Shown here in pieces: positions 51,174 through 61,107 of a stretch of DNA of 64,000 nucleotides. The notes under the pieces were generated by a model that was not told where the DNA came from, ran no database searches, and was given only the letters and a program-made list of their open reading frames with translations. This DNA comes from an uncultured Sutterella sp. (GTDB lineage Bacteria > Pseudomonadota > Gammaproteobacteria > Burkholderiales > Burkholderiaceae_F), in contig UQTE01000010.1 of assembly GCA_900543805.1 (NCBI GenBank), forward strand, positions 1 through 64,000, read 5' to 3'. The position numbers were made by a program, and so were the translations under genes. Numbering within the stretch: the stretch's first letter is position 1; each line of letters begins with the position of its first letter.

Positions 51174-51233
51174 GTGCGTCTCCCGAAAAAATCGGACAGC
51201 GGAAGAGCCCGATATTTTTTTTGAAGAGGCCCC

Positions 51234-51262
51234 CTTGAAATTTTCCGCCTCAGCCCCATATA
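51234..51262 (+). promoter_or_regulatory. Sigma32 heat-shock promoter of groESL
   Basis: CTTGAAA (51234-51240), a 13-bp spacer and CCCCATATA (51254-51262) match the RpoH consensus almost exactly. It places the start of transcription about 105 bases upstream of groES. No CIRCE inverted repeat (TTAGCACTC type) was seen nearby. Confidence 0.88.
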
Positions 51263-51373
51263 GGCTGTACATAGTAAGGCAACCCCCGCTCTCGGGATTC
51301 GCCGCGAACACTTTGTCACAAGTCGCAGACGCTTTGCGCACGCGGCTTGTCCCTCTTGATTGGAGAAATTCAA

Positions 51374-51661
51374 ATGCAGATTCGTCCGTTGCACGACCGC
51401 GTCATCATCAAGCGCCTCGAAGCCGAAACGACCACGTCGTTCGGCATCGTGATCCCCGACTCCGCCGGGGAAAAGCCCGATCAGGGCGAAGTCGTCGCCG
51501 TCGGTCCCGGCAAGCGTGATGAAGCCGGCCGCATCGTGACCATGGACGTCAAGGTCGGCGATCGCGTGCTCTTCGGCAAGTACTCCGGCCAGACCGTCAA
51601 GGTCGACGGCCAGGAATTCCTCGTCATGCGCGAGGAAGACATCATGGGCGTTCTCGAATAA
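51374..51661 (+). CDS. groES: Co-chaperonin GroES
   Basis: This 95-residue lid of the GroEL cage starts [18 protein letters not shown], has the mobile loop (about 16-32; [18 protein letters not shown]) and ends [14 protein letters not shown] lies 10 bases before the ATG at 51374. groL follows after 52 bases. The sigma32 promoter upstream predicts heat induction. Confidence 0.98.
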   Translation: MQIRPLHDRVIIKRLEAETTTSFGIVIPDSAGEKPDQGEVVAVGPGKRDEAGRIVTMDVKVGDRVLFGKYSGQTVKVDGQEFLVMREEDIMGVLE

Positions 51662-51707
51662 TCCGCCCGATTGCCACGATACGTTTTTATTGAAAGCAAA
51701 GGATTGA

Positions 51708-53351
<1,644 letters not shown>

Positions 53352-53378
53352 TCGGCCGACAGCGCTGACGCATCCATC

Positions 53379-53414
53379 AGGGCGAAGTCCTTTCGGAGGC
53401 TTCGCCCTTTTCTT
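53379..53414 (+). terminator. Terminator of groESL
   Basis: The arms AGGGCGAAG (53379-53387) and CTTCGCCCT (53400-53408), with a 12-nt loop, are followed by TTTCTT. It lies 28 bases after the groL stop. Confidence 0.88.
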
Positions 53415-53565
53415 GTGCCTCCCTAGCTCTCCGGAGAGGCATTTGCTAAGATGGGCGGACTCGACTCACCTTCCCGATCCGCAACGGGAAGGATTTCCTT
53501 TCTTCACTTTTGCTTCCGACGTCGTTCTTCCTCCCTGAAGGAGCGAAGCGACGCCCTCTCAACTC

Positions 53566-54381
53566 ATGAAATTTACGGAAAAGCTCTCCCGCCGCTGGCA
53601 TGACGACAACACGCTCCTTTGCGTGGGGTTGGATCCGAATCCCTCGCGCTTCCCGAAGGAACTGCAGGGCGACCCCGAAGCCGTGCTGAAGTTCTGCACG
53701 GGCATCGTCGACGCCACGCACGATCTCGTGTGCGCCTTCAAGCCGCAGATCGCCTACTTCGCCTCGAGCCGCGGCGGCGAAGAAGTGCTCGAAGCGGTCA
53801 TCCGCCACATTCACGAGCACCATCCCGACATCCCCGTGATTCTCGACGCCAAGCGCGGCGACATCGGCTCCACGGCCGAGCATTACGCCCGCGAAGCCTT
53901 CGAGCGCTACGACGCCGACTGCGTGACGCTCTCCCCCTTCATGGGCTTTGACACGATTCAGCCCTACCTCTCCTACGCGGACCGCGGCGCCTTCGTTCTG
54001 TGCCGCACCTCCAACAAGGGAGGCGACGACTTTCAGATGCTCGAAGTGAACGGCGAAAAGATCTACGAGCGCATCGCCCGTCTCGCTGCGACCGAATGGA
54101 ACGTCTCGGGCCAACTCGGCCTCGTCGTGGGCGCCACCTATCCGAACGAACTCGCCAACGTGCGCCGCATCGCGCCCGATCTGCCGCTCCTCGTGCCGGG
54201 CATCGGCGCCCAGGGCGGCGACATCGACGCCGCCGTGCGCGCGGGCGTGACCGCCCGCAAGGACGGCATGGTCATCAATTCGGGCCGCGCCATCCTTTAC
54301 GCGAGCGCCGAAGACGACTGGCGCGAAGCCGCCCGCAAGGCGGCGATCGCCACGCGCGACGCGATCAACGCGGCCCGCTGA
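53566..54381 (+). CDS. pyrF: Orotidine 5'-phosphate decarboxylase PyrF
   Basis: This 271-residue enzyme catalyses the last step of UMP synthesis. It is the longer type 2 form, with [12 protein letters not shown] (about 19-30), FKPQIAYF (about 57-64) and the catalytic [15 protein letters not shown] (about 91-105; Lys and Asp pairs). It ends with [19 protein letters not shown] and [11 protein letters not shown]. In related genomes pyrF lies beside the pgpA-pncC genes, which here are 2.6 kb away on the other strand. Confidence 0.96.
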   Translation: MKFTEKLSRRWHDDNTLLCVGLDPNPSRFPKELQGDPEAVLKFCTGIVDATHDLVCAFKPQIAYFASSRGGEEVLEAVIRHIHEHHPDIPVILDAKRGDIGSTAEHYAREAFERYDADCVTLSPFMGFDTIQPYLSYADRGAFVLCRTSNKGGDDFQMLEVNGEKIYERIARLAATEWNVSGQLGLVVGATYPNELANVRRIAPDLPLLVPGIGAQGGDIDAAVRAGVTARKDGMVINSGRAILYASAEDDWREAARKAAIATRDAINAAR

Positions 54382-54403
54382 TTTTCCGCGGTTCCCTCAT
54401 GCG

Positions 54404-54440
54404 AACGGCCTGCGACCTTTTCGGTCGGCGGGCCGTTTGT
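54404..54440 (+). terminator. Terminator of pyrF
   Basis: AACGGCC-tg-CGACC pairs with GGTCG-gcg-GGCCGTT across a 5-nt loop, followed by TGTG. It lies 23 bases after the pyrF stop. The T-tract is poor. Confidence 0.6.
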
Positions 54441-54458
54441 GCATTCTGAAGGCGGCAT

Positions 54459-54479
54459 GCCCGAACCTCAGGTTCGGGC
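54459..54479. repeat. Inverted repeat between pyrF and the ydgA-like gene
   Basis: GCCCGAACC and GGTTCGGGC form a 9-bp palindrome with a 3-nt loop just beyond the minus-strand ydgA-like stop. There is no T-tract on either side, so termination is doubtful. Confidence 0.5.
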
Positions 54480-54485
54480 CCTTCG

Positions 54486-55703
54486 TCAGAAGATTCTCTT
54501 GCCGTTCACCGACACCTTTTCTTCGTCGATGACGATCTGCGCGGAAAGCCTTCCGTCCTCGGTCTTCTTCAGATAGCCTTCGCCCGCGAGAGCTTCGGCC
54601 TCGGCGCCCAAGACGGTCCTGAGGAGCGTTTCATCGCACAGAAGCGAGAAGGCGCCGAGCTGCATCGGAGCGTTTTCGTCCGTCTTCACCGCGGCGAGAC
54701 GTCCGGCAAAGGAGGCGCCGCCCACATTCGTCTCCCAGCGGCTTTCGTCCACGTCCACCGTGAAGCCGCCCCGCACGAAGGCGTCCTGCAGCACGGCCAC
54801 GGCTTCGAGAGGATCGGCGCCGCCGAAGTCTCCCTGCACGGCGAGCGCCATGAGGTAGTCAAAGACGCGCGCGGGCATCTTGTCGGCGTGCGTGCGGAGC
54901 GCGAAGCGCTTCGTTTCAATGGGGAGATAGGCCGAGGAGACGTTTTCCATCTCCCACTCGAAGGCCTGTCCGTAGGTGACGTTCACCGTGTCGAGAACAC
55001 CTCCCGTCTTGCCGTCCTTGCGCTCGGGCGTCTCAGCCTTGGTCGTGCTCGAGAGGGTGCGCACCCGACCGACGCGCCATTCGTCGCCGTAGCGAAGCGA
55101 TTCGATCTCGGTCGCAAGTCGCCCCACATAGGGGTCGTCCGTCCAACCGTCGTAGGTGAGCGTCACGGGACCCGCCTCAAAGACGAAGTTCGCGGCGGGC
55201 ATGGTGCAGCGAAGCGGCGCCCCCTTGAGGCGCGCGACCGAGCGGTCGAGGTCGATCGAGAGGTTGTAGTCCGCCGTCTCGCAGAGAAGATCCGCTTCGG
55301 TCGCCTTGAGGTTTCGCATCCGCAGCTCTAGATCCTTCTCGCGCCCGAAGGGCGAGAAGCCCACCGTCAGTTCGTCGTCCACCTCGAGTCCCGCCGCGCG
55401 CTTGTCCTCTTCCGAGAGGACGAGACGAAGACGGGGCGAAAGACCCAGGGAAGCCTCGCCCGACCAGGTCGCCACCGCGGGAATGTCCGTCCCCGCCCCC
55501 TTTGCCCGGACCTCCACGAGGACGCCGCGGTGCAGAAAATCAAGCTTCTGCGTCGAAACCTTCGCTTCGAAGACGTCTCCGGGCAGGGGGATCGTCTTTC
55601 CGTGAAAGGCGTCCACTTCGGAGCCCTGCCAGGCGGCCAGACCGCCGAAGCCCGCCGCGGCGAGCACGGCGACGCCGATCGCCCCCGCAATCCCCTTATG
55701 CAT
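54486..55703 (-). CDS. YdgA-like (DUF945) envelope protein
   Basis: This 405-residue protein has an N-terminal membrane anchor or signal (AIGVAVLAAAGFGGLAAW, about 8-25) and a long beta-rich remainder. The pattern, including VEVRAKGAGTDIPAVATW, VTLTYDGWTDDP and the closing VIDEEKVSVNGKRIF, is that of the YdgA/DUF945 family, whose function is not established. It overlaps the CorC-like gene stop by 8 bases. Assignment is by general pattern and length, not by a catalytic motif. Confidence 0.6.
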   Translation of the reverse strand: MHKGIAGAIGVAVLAAAGFGGLAAWQGSEVDAFHGKTIPLPGDVFEAKVSTQKLDFLHRGVLVEVRAKGAGTDIPAVATWSGEASLGLSPRLRLVLSEEDKRAAGLEVDDELTVGFSPFGREKDLELRMRNLKATEADLLCETADYNLSIDLDRSVARLKGAPLRCTMPAANFVFEAGPVTLTYDGWTDDPYVGRLATEIESLRYGDEWRVGRVRTLSSTTKAETPERKDGKTGGVLDTVNVTYGQAFEWEMENVSSAYLPIETKRFALRTHADKMPARVFDYLMALAVQGDFGGADPLEAVAVLQDAFVRGGFTVDVDESRWETNVGGASFAGRLAAVKTDENAPMQLGAFSLLCDETLLRTVLGAEAEALAGEGYLKKTEDGRLSAQIVIDEEKVSVNGKRIF

Positions 55704-57015
55704 TCTTTTCCTCCGTCTGCGGCTTCTTCACGGGCTTGACGAACACCTTGTCGATGCGTCGGCCGTCCATGTCCACGATTTCAAAGCGCCAGTTGTCCCA
55801 CTCGACGACGTCGCCCTCGCGCGGCAGACGCCCGAGGAGCAGCATGAGCATCCCCGCGAGCGTGCTGTAGCGGTTTTCCTCTTCCTGCGGAACGTGCTTC
55901 AGAAGAAGCGCGTCCTTCATTTCCGGAATCGGAATGATCCCGTCGAGGAGGAAGGAGCCATCCTCGCGGGCCTTGGCCCACTCGTCGCCGGGTTGTTCGG
56001 GCTTGAATTCCCCGGCGATCGCTTCGAGCAGGTCGCGCGGCGTCACGAGCCCCTGAATGTCGCCGTATTCGTCGACGACGAGCGCCATCTGGGTGTCGTT
56101 CTTGCGGAAGTTTTCGAGAAGCTCCATCCCCGTAAGGGATTCGGGCACGTAGACGACGGGGGCGAGATTGCCGCGGAAGTCCGGGTGCCCCTTTTCCATC
56201 ATCTGCTGCAAAAGCGTGCGGGTCGAACAGATGCCCCTCACCTGATCGAGGCTTCCTTCGCACACGGGGAGGCGCGAGCGCTTGCTCGTGCGGATCTTTT
56301 CCATGTTGAGCGCTTCGTCCTCCTCGAGGTCGATCCATTCGATCTCGGAGCGCGGAATCATGAGGGAGGTCACCTGACGATCGTCCAGACGGAAGACGTT
56401 GCGGACCATTTCGCGCTCGACCTTTTCGATCACGCCCGAGGCCTCGCCTTCGTTGATGAGGGCGTGAATTTCCTCTTCCGTCACGGCGGCTTCGCCCGAA
56501 TTGTTGCCGCCGATGCGCTTCAGGATGGCTTCGGTCGAAACGCTGAGCAGACGCACGAAGGGAGCCGCCACGCGCGAGAGCGTGTGAATGGGTTCGGCGA
56601 CGCGGCAGGCGAGCCGTTCGGGCGCGAGCTGTCCGAGGCGCTTGGGAACGAGTTCACCCAAAACGATCGAGAAATACGTCACGAGCACGACGACGAGGAC
56701 GATGCCGGCAACGCCCGCCGTTTCCTTGGCGACGCCGAGCTCCATGAGCCAGCCCGCCACGGGCTTCGCGAGCGCGGATTCGCCGACGATGCCCGAGAGA
56801 ATGCCGATCGAAGTGATGCCGACCTGAATCGTCGAAAGCGCGCGCGTGGGTTCCTCATTGAGTTCGCGCGCCCGGGACGCCCCCGAAACGCCGTCCTCCT
56901 CCATGGCGCTCAGACGCGCCTTGCGGCTCGTCACGAGCGCGATCTCCGAGAGCGCGAAGACGCCGTTGAGCAGGATGAGGGCGAGAAGAAGGAGAAGATC
57001 TAGAGAACTGGACAT
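55696..57015 (-). CDS. CNNM/CorC-type membrane protein (DUF21, CBS pair)
   Basis: This is a 439-residue protein of the hemolysin-like CorB/CorC family. An N-terminal DUF21 domain of three to four membrane helices spans about residues 1-190. A CBS pair follows (about 205-335; VTSLMIPRSEIEWIDLEE, ALVVDEYGDIQGLVT), then a C-terminal CorC/HlyC domain (about 350-430; LLGRLPREGDVVEW, FEIVDMDGRRIDKV). The family is linked to magnesium and cobalt efflux. A TTG at 57027 is an alternative start. It lies 15 bases after pncC. Confidence 0.88.
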   Translation of the reverse strand: MSSSLDLLLLLALILLNGVFALSEIALVTSRKARLSAMEEDGVSGASRARELNEEPTRALSTIQVGITSIGILSGIVGESALAKPVAGWLMELGVAKETAGVAGIVLVVVLVTYFSIVLGELVPKRLGQLAPERLACRVAEPIHTLSRVAAPFVRLLSVSTEAILKRIGGNNSGEAAVTEEEIHALINEGEASGVIEKVEREMVRNVFRLDDRQVTSLMIPRSEIEWIDLEEDEALNMEKIRTSKRSRLPVCEGSLDQVRGICSTRTLLQQMMEKGHPDFRGNLAPVVYVPESLTGMELLENFRKNDTQMALVVDEYGDIQGLVTPRDLLEAIAGEFKPEQPGDEWAKAREDGSFLLDGIIPIPEMKDALLLKHVPQEEENRYSTLAGMLMLLLGRLPREGDVVEWDNWRFEIVDMDGRRIDKVFVKPVKKPQTEEKNA

Positions 57016-57030
57016 ACGAAAAAGCAAGAA

Positions 57031-57576
57031 TCAACGCGAATGGAATTCGCAGAACATGGACGCGGGATTTTCCCCGTCGAGAAGCACGGAGAGTCCCTGC
57101 AGGGCCACCTGCACGGCGCCCTCGGTCACGTCCTCCCGGGAGCCCGGCACGCGGATGCGGCGCGACACCGTCACGATGTGGCCCGCCCGACGGTCGGCCC
57201 AGGCGATGCAGACCGTTCCGACGGGCGTGTCGTCGGTTCCGCCCGAAGGCCCCGCCACTCCCGTCGTCGCGACGGCGTGACTCGCCGTGGGCGTGCGCGC
57301 GAGCGCCCCGCGCGCCATGGCCTCGGCGACGGCTTCGCTCACCACGCCTTCCGAGGCGATCAACTCTTCGGGCACGCCGAGCCAGTCGATTTTCTGCGAC
57401 GTCTGGTAGGTTACCCAGCCGCCCTTCAACCAGGCGCTCGCGCCCGGCGTCGCCGCAATGGCGTTGGCGATGCCGCCCGCCGTACAGCTTTCCGCCGTCA
57501 CCACGGCGGCGTTTTTCTTGAGCGCCCGCAGTCCGAATTCGGCGGAAAGAACCGAGAGGGCCTTGGACCACAGCAT
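57031..57576 (-). CDS. pncC: Nicotinamide-nucleotide amidohydrolase PncC
   Basis: This 181-residue stand-alone CinA C-terminal domain deamidates NMN to nicotinate mononucleotide in pyridine nucleotide recycling. Signature residues are AESCTAGGIANAIAATPGAS (about 29-48) with the catalytic Ser, GGWVTYQTSQK, and TGVAGPSGGTDDTPVGTV (about 105-122). pncC beside pgpA and thiL is conserved in betaproteobacteria. Confidence 0.93.
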   Translation of the reverse strand: MLWSKALSVLSAEFGLRALKKNAAVVTAESCTAGGIANAIAATPGASAWLKGGWVTYQTSQKIDWLGVPEELIASEGVVSEAVAEAMARGALARTPTASHAVATTGVAGPSGGTDDTPVGTVCIAWADRRAGHIVTVSRRIRVPGSREDVTEGAVQVALQGLSVLLDGENPASMFCEFHSR

Positions 57577-57729
57577 GAAGAAGTCTCCGGGAAATTCGTG
57601 AGAAAAAACCGCAAAAGCCGTCCGGCCTCACGCTTTGCCGGCATCGACTTCGAATCCGCCCATTGTATCGGCTCGGCCGCGTGCGGCCTTTTCCCGCGGG
57701 CGGGAAAATTTGTTCGGATTCGCAAGACC

Positions 57730-58251
57730 TCAGAAGAGGAGCGCTCCGCCGAGAACGAGGACGAGCGCCGTAAAGAAGGCCGCCGCCACGTCGTCCATCA
57801 TCACGCCCAAGCCTCCCTTCAGATTGCGGTCGAGCCAGCAGATCGGCCAGAACTTGAAGACGTCGAAAATCCGAAAGACCACGATCGCCGCCGCCCACCA
57901 GAGGGGTTCGGGCGGCACGAAGGGCAAAGCGAGCCACATCGCCACCACTTCGTCGATCACGATCGAGCCGTGGTCGTCCACCCCCGCATCGCGCACCGTG
58001 CGCCCGCAGGCCCAGAGCGCGAGAACAAGCGCCGCAATCGCGACGGCGGTTTGCCCCGCAAAAGAGAGCCACGGCGCATAAAGTGCGTAGACAAGCGTGC
58101 CCGCCACCGTGCCCCAGGTGCCCGGGCCGGGACGCAAAAGCCCCACGCCGAAGAAGGTCGCCCAGATGTGGGCCGGGTGCGAGAACGCGAAGGAGAGCGT
58201 CAGAGGATGCGTCCTCGAAGGGGAATTTTTTCCGTATTTTTCTTTCAGCAT
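57730..58251 (-). CDS. pgpA: Phosphatidylglycerophosphatase A PgpA
   Basis: This 173-residue membrane phosphatase turns phosphatidylglycerol phosphate into phosphatidylglycerol. It has family motifs GVGLLRPGPGTWGT (about 35-48), DDHGSIVIDEVVAMWLAL (about 92-109), FRIFDVFKFWPI and GGLGVMMDDVAA. It follows thiL by 3 bases. The 153-base gap to pncC shows no gene or strong hairpin. Confidence 0.95.
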   Translation of the reverse strand: MLKEKYGKNSPSRTHPLTLSFAFSHPAHIWATFFGVGLLRPGPGTWGTVAGTLVYALYAPWLSFAGQTAVAIAALVLALWACGRTVRDAGVDDHGSIVIDEVVAMWLALPFVPPEPLWWAAAIVVFRIFDVFKFWPICWLDRNLKGGLGVMMDDVAAAFFTALVLVLGGALLF

Positions 58252-58254
58252 GAC

Positions 58255-59229
58255 CTAGGAAGCAAAGTGATCGAACCCGAAGGCGCCGACCGGGATTTCC
58301 TCTCCTTCGCGGTCCACGACGCGAAGACCTCGCTCAACGATCCGGCCGATTCTCGTGAGCGGCACCTGCGTCACGCGTGCGAGCGTCTCGACGCGCGCAC
58401 GGTCTTCGGGCGCGGCGCAAAAGAGAAGTTCATAGTCGTCGCCCCCGCCGAGGACGGCACGGCGGCACGCCTCTTCGGAAAAGGCGCGAAGCGCCTCGGA
58501 CTTCGGACAGGCGTCCCACGCCACGACGGCGCCCGTGCCGCTTCGCTCGAGAATGTGCCCGAGATCCTGCAGGAGACCGTCCGAAACGTCGACGGCCGCG
58601 TGCGCGAAACGCCGCAGGGCGCACCCCACGGCGACGCGGGGCGTCGGATCGTCCATGCGGGGGGCGAGTCGGGAGAGAACGCCCGCTTCGTCCTTCCAGA
58701 CCTTCGTGCGGATCATAAGGGCCGCATAGGCGTCCCCCGTCGTGCCGGTGAGCCACACGTCGTCGCCGACGCGGGCGCCCGCGCGGGTGAGGCCCTCTCC
58801 GGCGGGCATTTCCCCCATGGCCGTGATCGAAAGCGACACGGGGGCGCCATCGGGCGCCTTGACGGTGTCGCCGCCCAAGAGCGCGCAGCCGTAGCGCTCG
58901 GCCATTTCGAGGAGCCCCGTTCGGAATTCCGCAAGCCACGCGTCGTCGCGTTCGGGAAGGGAAATGGAGAGGAAGAAGGCGCGGGGTTCGGCCCCGGCCG
59001 CCGCGAGGTCGGAGAGATTGACGGCGAGGGCCTTTCTCCCCATCGTGCGGGGCGAAACGTCGGGCAGGAAATGCGTGCCCACCGCCATCATGTCGGTCGT
59101 CACGGCCAGCGTGCGTTCGGGCAAGCGAATGAGGGCGCAGTCGTCGCCCACGCCCTCCGAAGGCCAGCGGCCGATCGAGGCGGGAAAGGTGAAGTGTCGA
59201 GCGATCAGATCGAATTCGCCTTGGGACAT
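58255..59229 (-). CDS. thiL: Thiamine-monophosphate kinase ThiL
   Basis: This 324-residue AIR-synthase-like kinase makes thiamine pyrophosphate from TMP. It has the N-terminal GEFDLIARHF, VGDDCALI (about 28-35), AVTTDMMAVGTHF (about 43-55), NLSDLAAAGAEPR (about 72-84), GGDTVKAPDG and DVSDGLLQDLG (about 215), which bind ATP and metal. The ATG at 59229 gives the normal MSQGEFDLI. The frame is open much further upstream, but that part runs into nusB. Confidence 0.95.
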   Translation of the reverse strand: MSQGEFDLIARHFTFPASIGRWPSEGVGDDCALIRLPERTLAVTTDMMAVGTHFLPDVSPRTMGRKALAVNLSDLAAAGAEPRAFFLSISLPERDDAWLAEFRTGLLEMAERYGCALLGGDTVKAPDGAPVSLSITAMGEMPAGEGLTRAGARVGDDVWLTGTTGDAYAALMIRTKVWKDEAGVLSRLAPRMDDPTPRVAVGCALRRFAHAAVDVSDGLLQDLGHILERSGTGAVVAWDACPKSEALRAFSEEACRRAVLGGGDDYELLFCAAPEDRARVETLARVTQVPLTRIGRIVERGLRVVDREGEEIPVGAFGFDHFAS

Positions 59230-59241
59230 GGTTCCTAATGG

Positions 59242-59279
59242 GAAAAAGGCCGTCGCGGCACGTGTGCCGGGCGGCCTTG
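59242..59279 (-). terminator. Terminator between nusB and thiL
   Basis: On the minus strand AAGGCCGcCcGGCAC pairs with GTGCCGcGaCGGCCTT, followed by TTTCCC. It starts about 25 bases after the nusB stop and ends about 13 bases before the thiL ATG, so thiL needs read-through or its own start. Confidence 0.8.
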
Positions 59280-59303
59280 TTGCAGGAGTGCGGGCGGCGA
59301 GCC

Positions 59304-59798
59304 TTATTCGGCCGTTTCCGCGGGACGAACCTCGTGCGCGATCTTTTCGAGCACGGCGTTCGTGAAGCGGTAACCGCTGCCGAATTCCTTGGCGAGCTCC
59401 ACGCTTTCGTTCAGGATGACGCGCCAGGGCGTCTCCGGACAGGCGAGGAGTTCGAAGGCGCCGATGAAGAGCACGGCGCGCTCGACGAGCGAGACGCGCG
59501 AGAGATCGCGGTCGACCGTCTTCGCGACGAGCGGTTCGATTTCCGTCATGCGGTCGAGCACGCCCGAGAGAAGCGTACGGAAGAAGGCGCGGTCGCACGA
59601 GGCGAAATCGCTCGGACGAATGTCGCAGCCTTCGATCTGTTCGCCTTCGTCTTCGATGAGCCCGGCGAGGTGCGCCTCAATGGCGGCGTAGTCCTGCTCG
59701 GGGTCGGCGAGCCACTGATAAAGACCGAGCAGAGCGAACACGCGCGCGAGATGGCGGCTCGAATGGGCGGCGCTCATGCGGGGAGAACGTTCCGTCAT
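59304..59798 (-). CDS. nusB: Transcription antitermination factor NusB
   Basis: This 164-residue all-helical protein binds boxA RNA with S10 in rRNA antitermination. Typical motifs are SSRHLARVFALLGLYQW (about 13-29) and the C-terminal VILNESVELAKEFGSGYRFTNAVLEKI (split here as VILNESVELAKEFGS and GYRFTNAVLEKI). It lies 3 bases after ribH, a conserved pairing. Confidence 0.96.
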   Translation of the reverse strand: MTERSPRMSAAHSSRHLARVFALLGLYQWLADPEQDYAAIEAHLAGLIEDEGEQIEGCDIRPSDFASCDRAFFRTLLSGVLDRMTEIEPLVAKTVDRDLSRVSLVERAVLFIGAFELLACPETPWRVILNESVELAKEFGSGYRFTNAVLEKIAHEVRPAETAE

Positions 59799-59801
59799 TG
59801 C

Positions 59802-60317
59802 TCAACGTTCCTCGTCGTCATCATCGTCATCGTCGTCATCGCCTTCCTGCTCTTCGCGCAGAGCCTGAAACGCGAGGCTGTAGTTGGCCATTTCGACGGC
59901 GCAGCGGGCGCAGTCGCGGCCCTTGATTTCCAAGCGTTCGACGGCCTGTTCGTCCGTTTCGCAGGTGAGAATGCCGTTGGCGATGGGAATCCCCGTCTTG
60001 AGTTGGAGATCCATGATGCCGCGGGCCGATTCGTTCGAAACGATTTCGAAGTGATAGGTTTCGCCGCGGATGACGGCTCCGAGCGCGATCATCGCGTCGA
60101 CATAGGGAGACGAGCGGGCGATCATCGAAAGAGCCATCGGAATTTCCAAGGCGCCGGGCACCCGCATGACCGTGATGTTGTCCTCGGGCACACCGAGCTT
60201 CTTCAATTCGTCGAGGCAGGCTTCGAGTTCACCGCGACCGGCATATTCATTGAAACGGCCGACCACGATGGCAATGTACAGATCGTCGCCTTCGGGCGGG
60301 ATTTCAATTTCGTTCAT
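59802..60317 (-). CDS. ribH: Lumazine synthase RibH
   Basis: This 171-residue enzyme condenses the RibA/RibB and RibD products to 6,7-dimethyl-8-ribityllumazine. It has VVGRFNEYAGRGELEACLDE (about 17-36), PGALEIPMAL (about 57-66), GAVIRGETYHFEIVSNESARG (about 83-103, catalytic His) and NGILTCETDEQA. The ATG at 60317 gives MNEIEIP; the open frame begins at 60389. The C-terminus ends in an unusual run of nine Asp then EER. It is followed closely by nusB. Confidence 0.95.
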   Translation of the reverse strand: MNEIEIPPEGDDLYIAIVVGRFNEYAGRGELEACLDELKKLGVPEDNITVMRVPGALEIPMALSMIARSSPYVDAMIALGAVIRGETYHFEIVSNESARGIMDLQLKTGIPIANGILTCETDEQAVERLEIKGRDCARCAVEMANYSLAFQALREEQEGDDDDDDDDDEER

Positions 60318-60416
60318 ATACAGCTCCGTGGACCGCGCAAATCGGCGCGGATGAGAAAAACCGGACCACCCGGAAGACGTCTTTCGCAAAAAACGCGTCC
60401 GAGGGCTTCAGCGAGA

Positions 60417-60442
60417 GAACCCGCCCGATGTCGGGCGGGTTC
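60417..60442. repeat. Perfect hairpin between ribE and ribH
   Basis: GAACCCGCCCGA and TCGGGCGGGTTC form a 12-bp perfect stem with a 2-nt loop. It may end the nrdR-ribD-ribE transcript, although no T-tract follows. It lies in the 169-base gap where related genomes carry ribBA. Confidence 0.7.
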
Positions 60443-60486
60443 GTCGCACTATTCCGAATTGTAGCTTAGTCGGGAAAAAACTGCTT

Positions 60487-61107
60487 TCAGAAGAGGGAGT
60501 CTTCGTCGTTCTGCAGGCTCACCATGCGTTCGACATAGCGGGCGATCGTGTCGATCTCGAGATTGACTTCGCTCTGCGCGCGAAGATTCTTGAGCGTCGT
60601 CACCTGAACCGTGTGCGGAATCAGATTGATCGTCACGAGCGTGTCCATGGCCGTGTCCTCGACCTTGTTGATCGTGAGCGAAACGCCGTTGACGGTGATC
60701 GAGCCCTTGTAGGCGAGATACGGGGAGAGCATGCGCGGGGCGCGGATGACGAGACGCCAGGATTCGGCGACGGGTTCCATCGATTCGACGAGGCCCACGC
60801 CGTCGACGTGGCCGCTCACGAGATGGCCGTCGACGCGGTCGCCCAAGCGCATGGCCTTTTCAAGGTTCACTTCGCCGAAGGTGTTGAGGCCCGTCGTCTT
60901 CGAGAGGCTTTCGGCCGAGACGTCCACCTTGAAGTCGGTGTCGGTCTTTTCGATCACGGTCATGCAGGCGCCGTTGACGGCGATCGAGTCGCCCACCTTG
61001 ACGTCCTCGAGTCCGAGATCGGGCGCGTGGATCGTCAGGCGCACGCCGTTGCCGAGCTTTTCGGGTTCGCGAACTTTGCCGACGGCTTGAATGATTCCGG
61101 TAAACAT
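60487..61107 (-). CDS. ribE: Riboflavin synthase alpha subunit RibE
   Basis: This 206-residue enzyme dismutates lumazine to riboflavin. It has two tandem lumazine-binding repeats, starting MFTGIIQAVGKV, with DSIAVNGACMTV (about 42-53) and GSITVNGVSLTINKVED (about 140-156). The ATG at 61107 overlaps the ribD stop as TGATG, so translation is coupled; the upstream open frame lies within ribD. Confidence 0.96.
   Translation of the reverse strand: MFTGIIQAVGKVREPEKLGNGVRLTIHAPDLGLEDVKVGDSIAVNGACMTVIEKTDTDFKVDVSAESLSKTTGLNTFGEVNLEKAMRLGDRVDGHLVSGHVDGVGLVESMEPVAESWRLVIRAPRMLSPYLAYKGSITVNGVSLTINKVEDTAMDTLVTINLIPHTVQVTTLKNLRAQSEVNLEIDTIARYVERMVSLQNDEDSLF

Noticed and set aside
49611..51341. Extended N-terminus of dacB to 51341
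   Set aside because: It would cover the sigma32 promoter and the groES leader. The ATG at 51173 has a good ribosome-binding site and a signal peptide.
54459..54479. Terminator of the ydgA-like gene
   Set aside because: The palindrome is strong but no T-tract follows it on the minus strand; listed only as an inverted repeat.
58255..59598. Long N-terminal extension of thiL
   Set aside because: The added 120 residues lie in nusB in another frame, are Arg-rich and low in complexity. The ATG at 59229 gives the family start.
60318..60486. FMN riboswitch upstream of ribH
   Set aside because: The gap lacks the conserved FMN aptamer segments; only a simple perfect hairpin is present.
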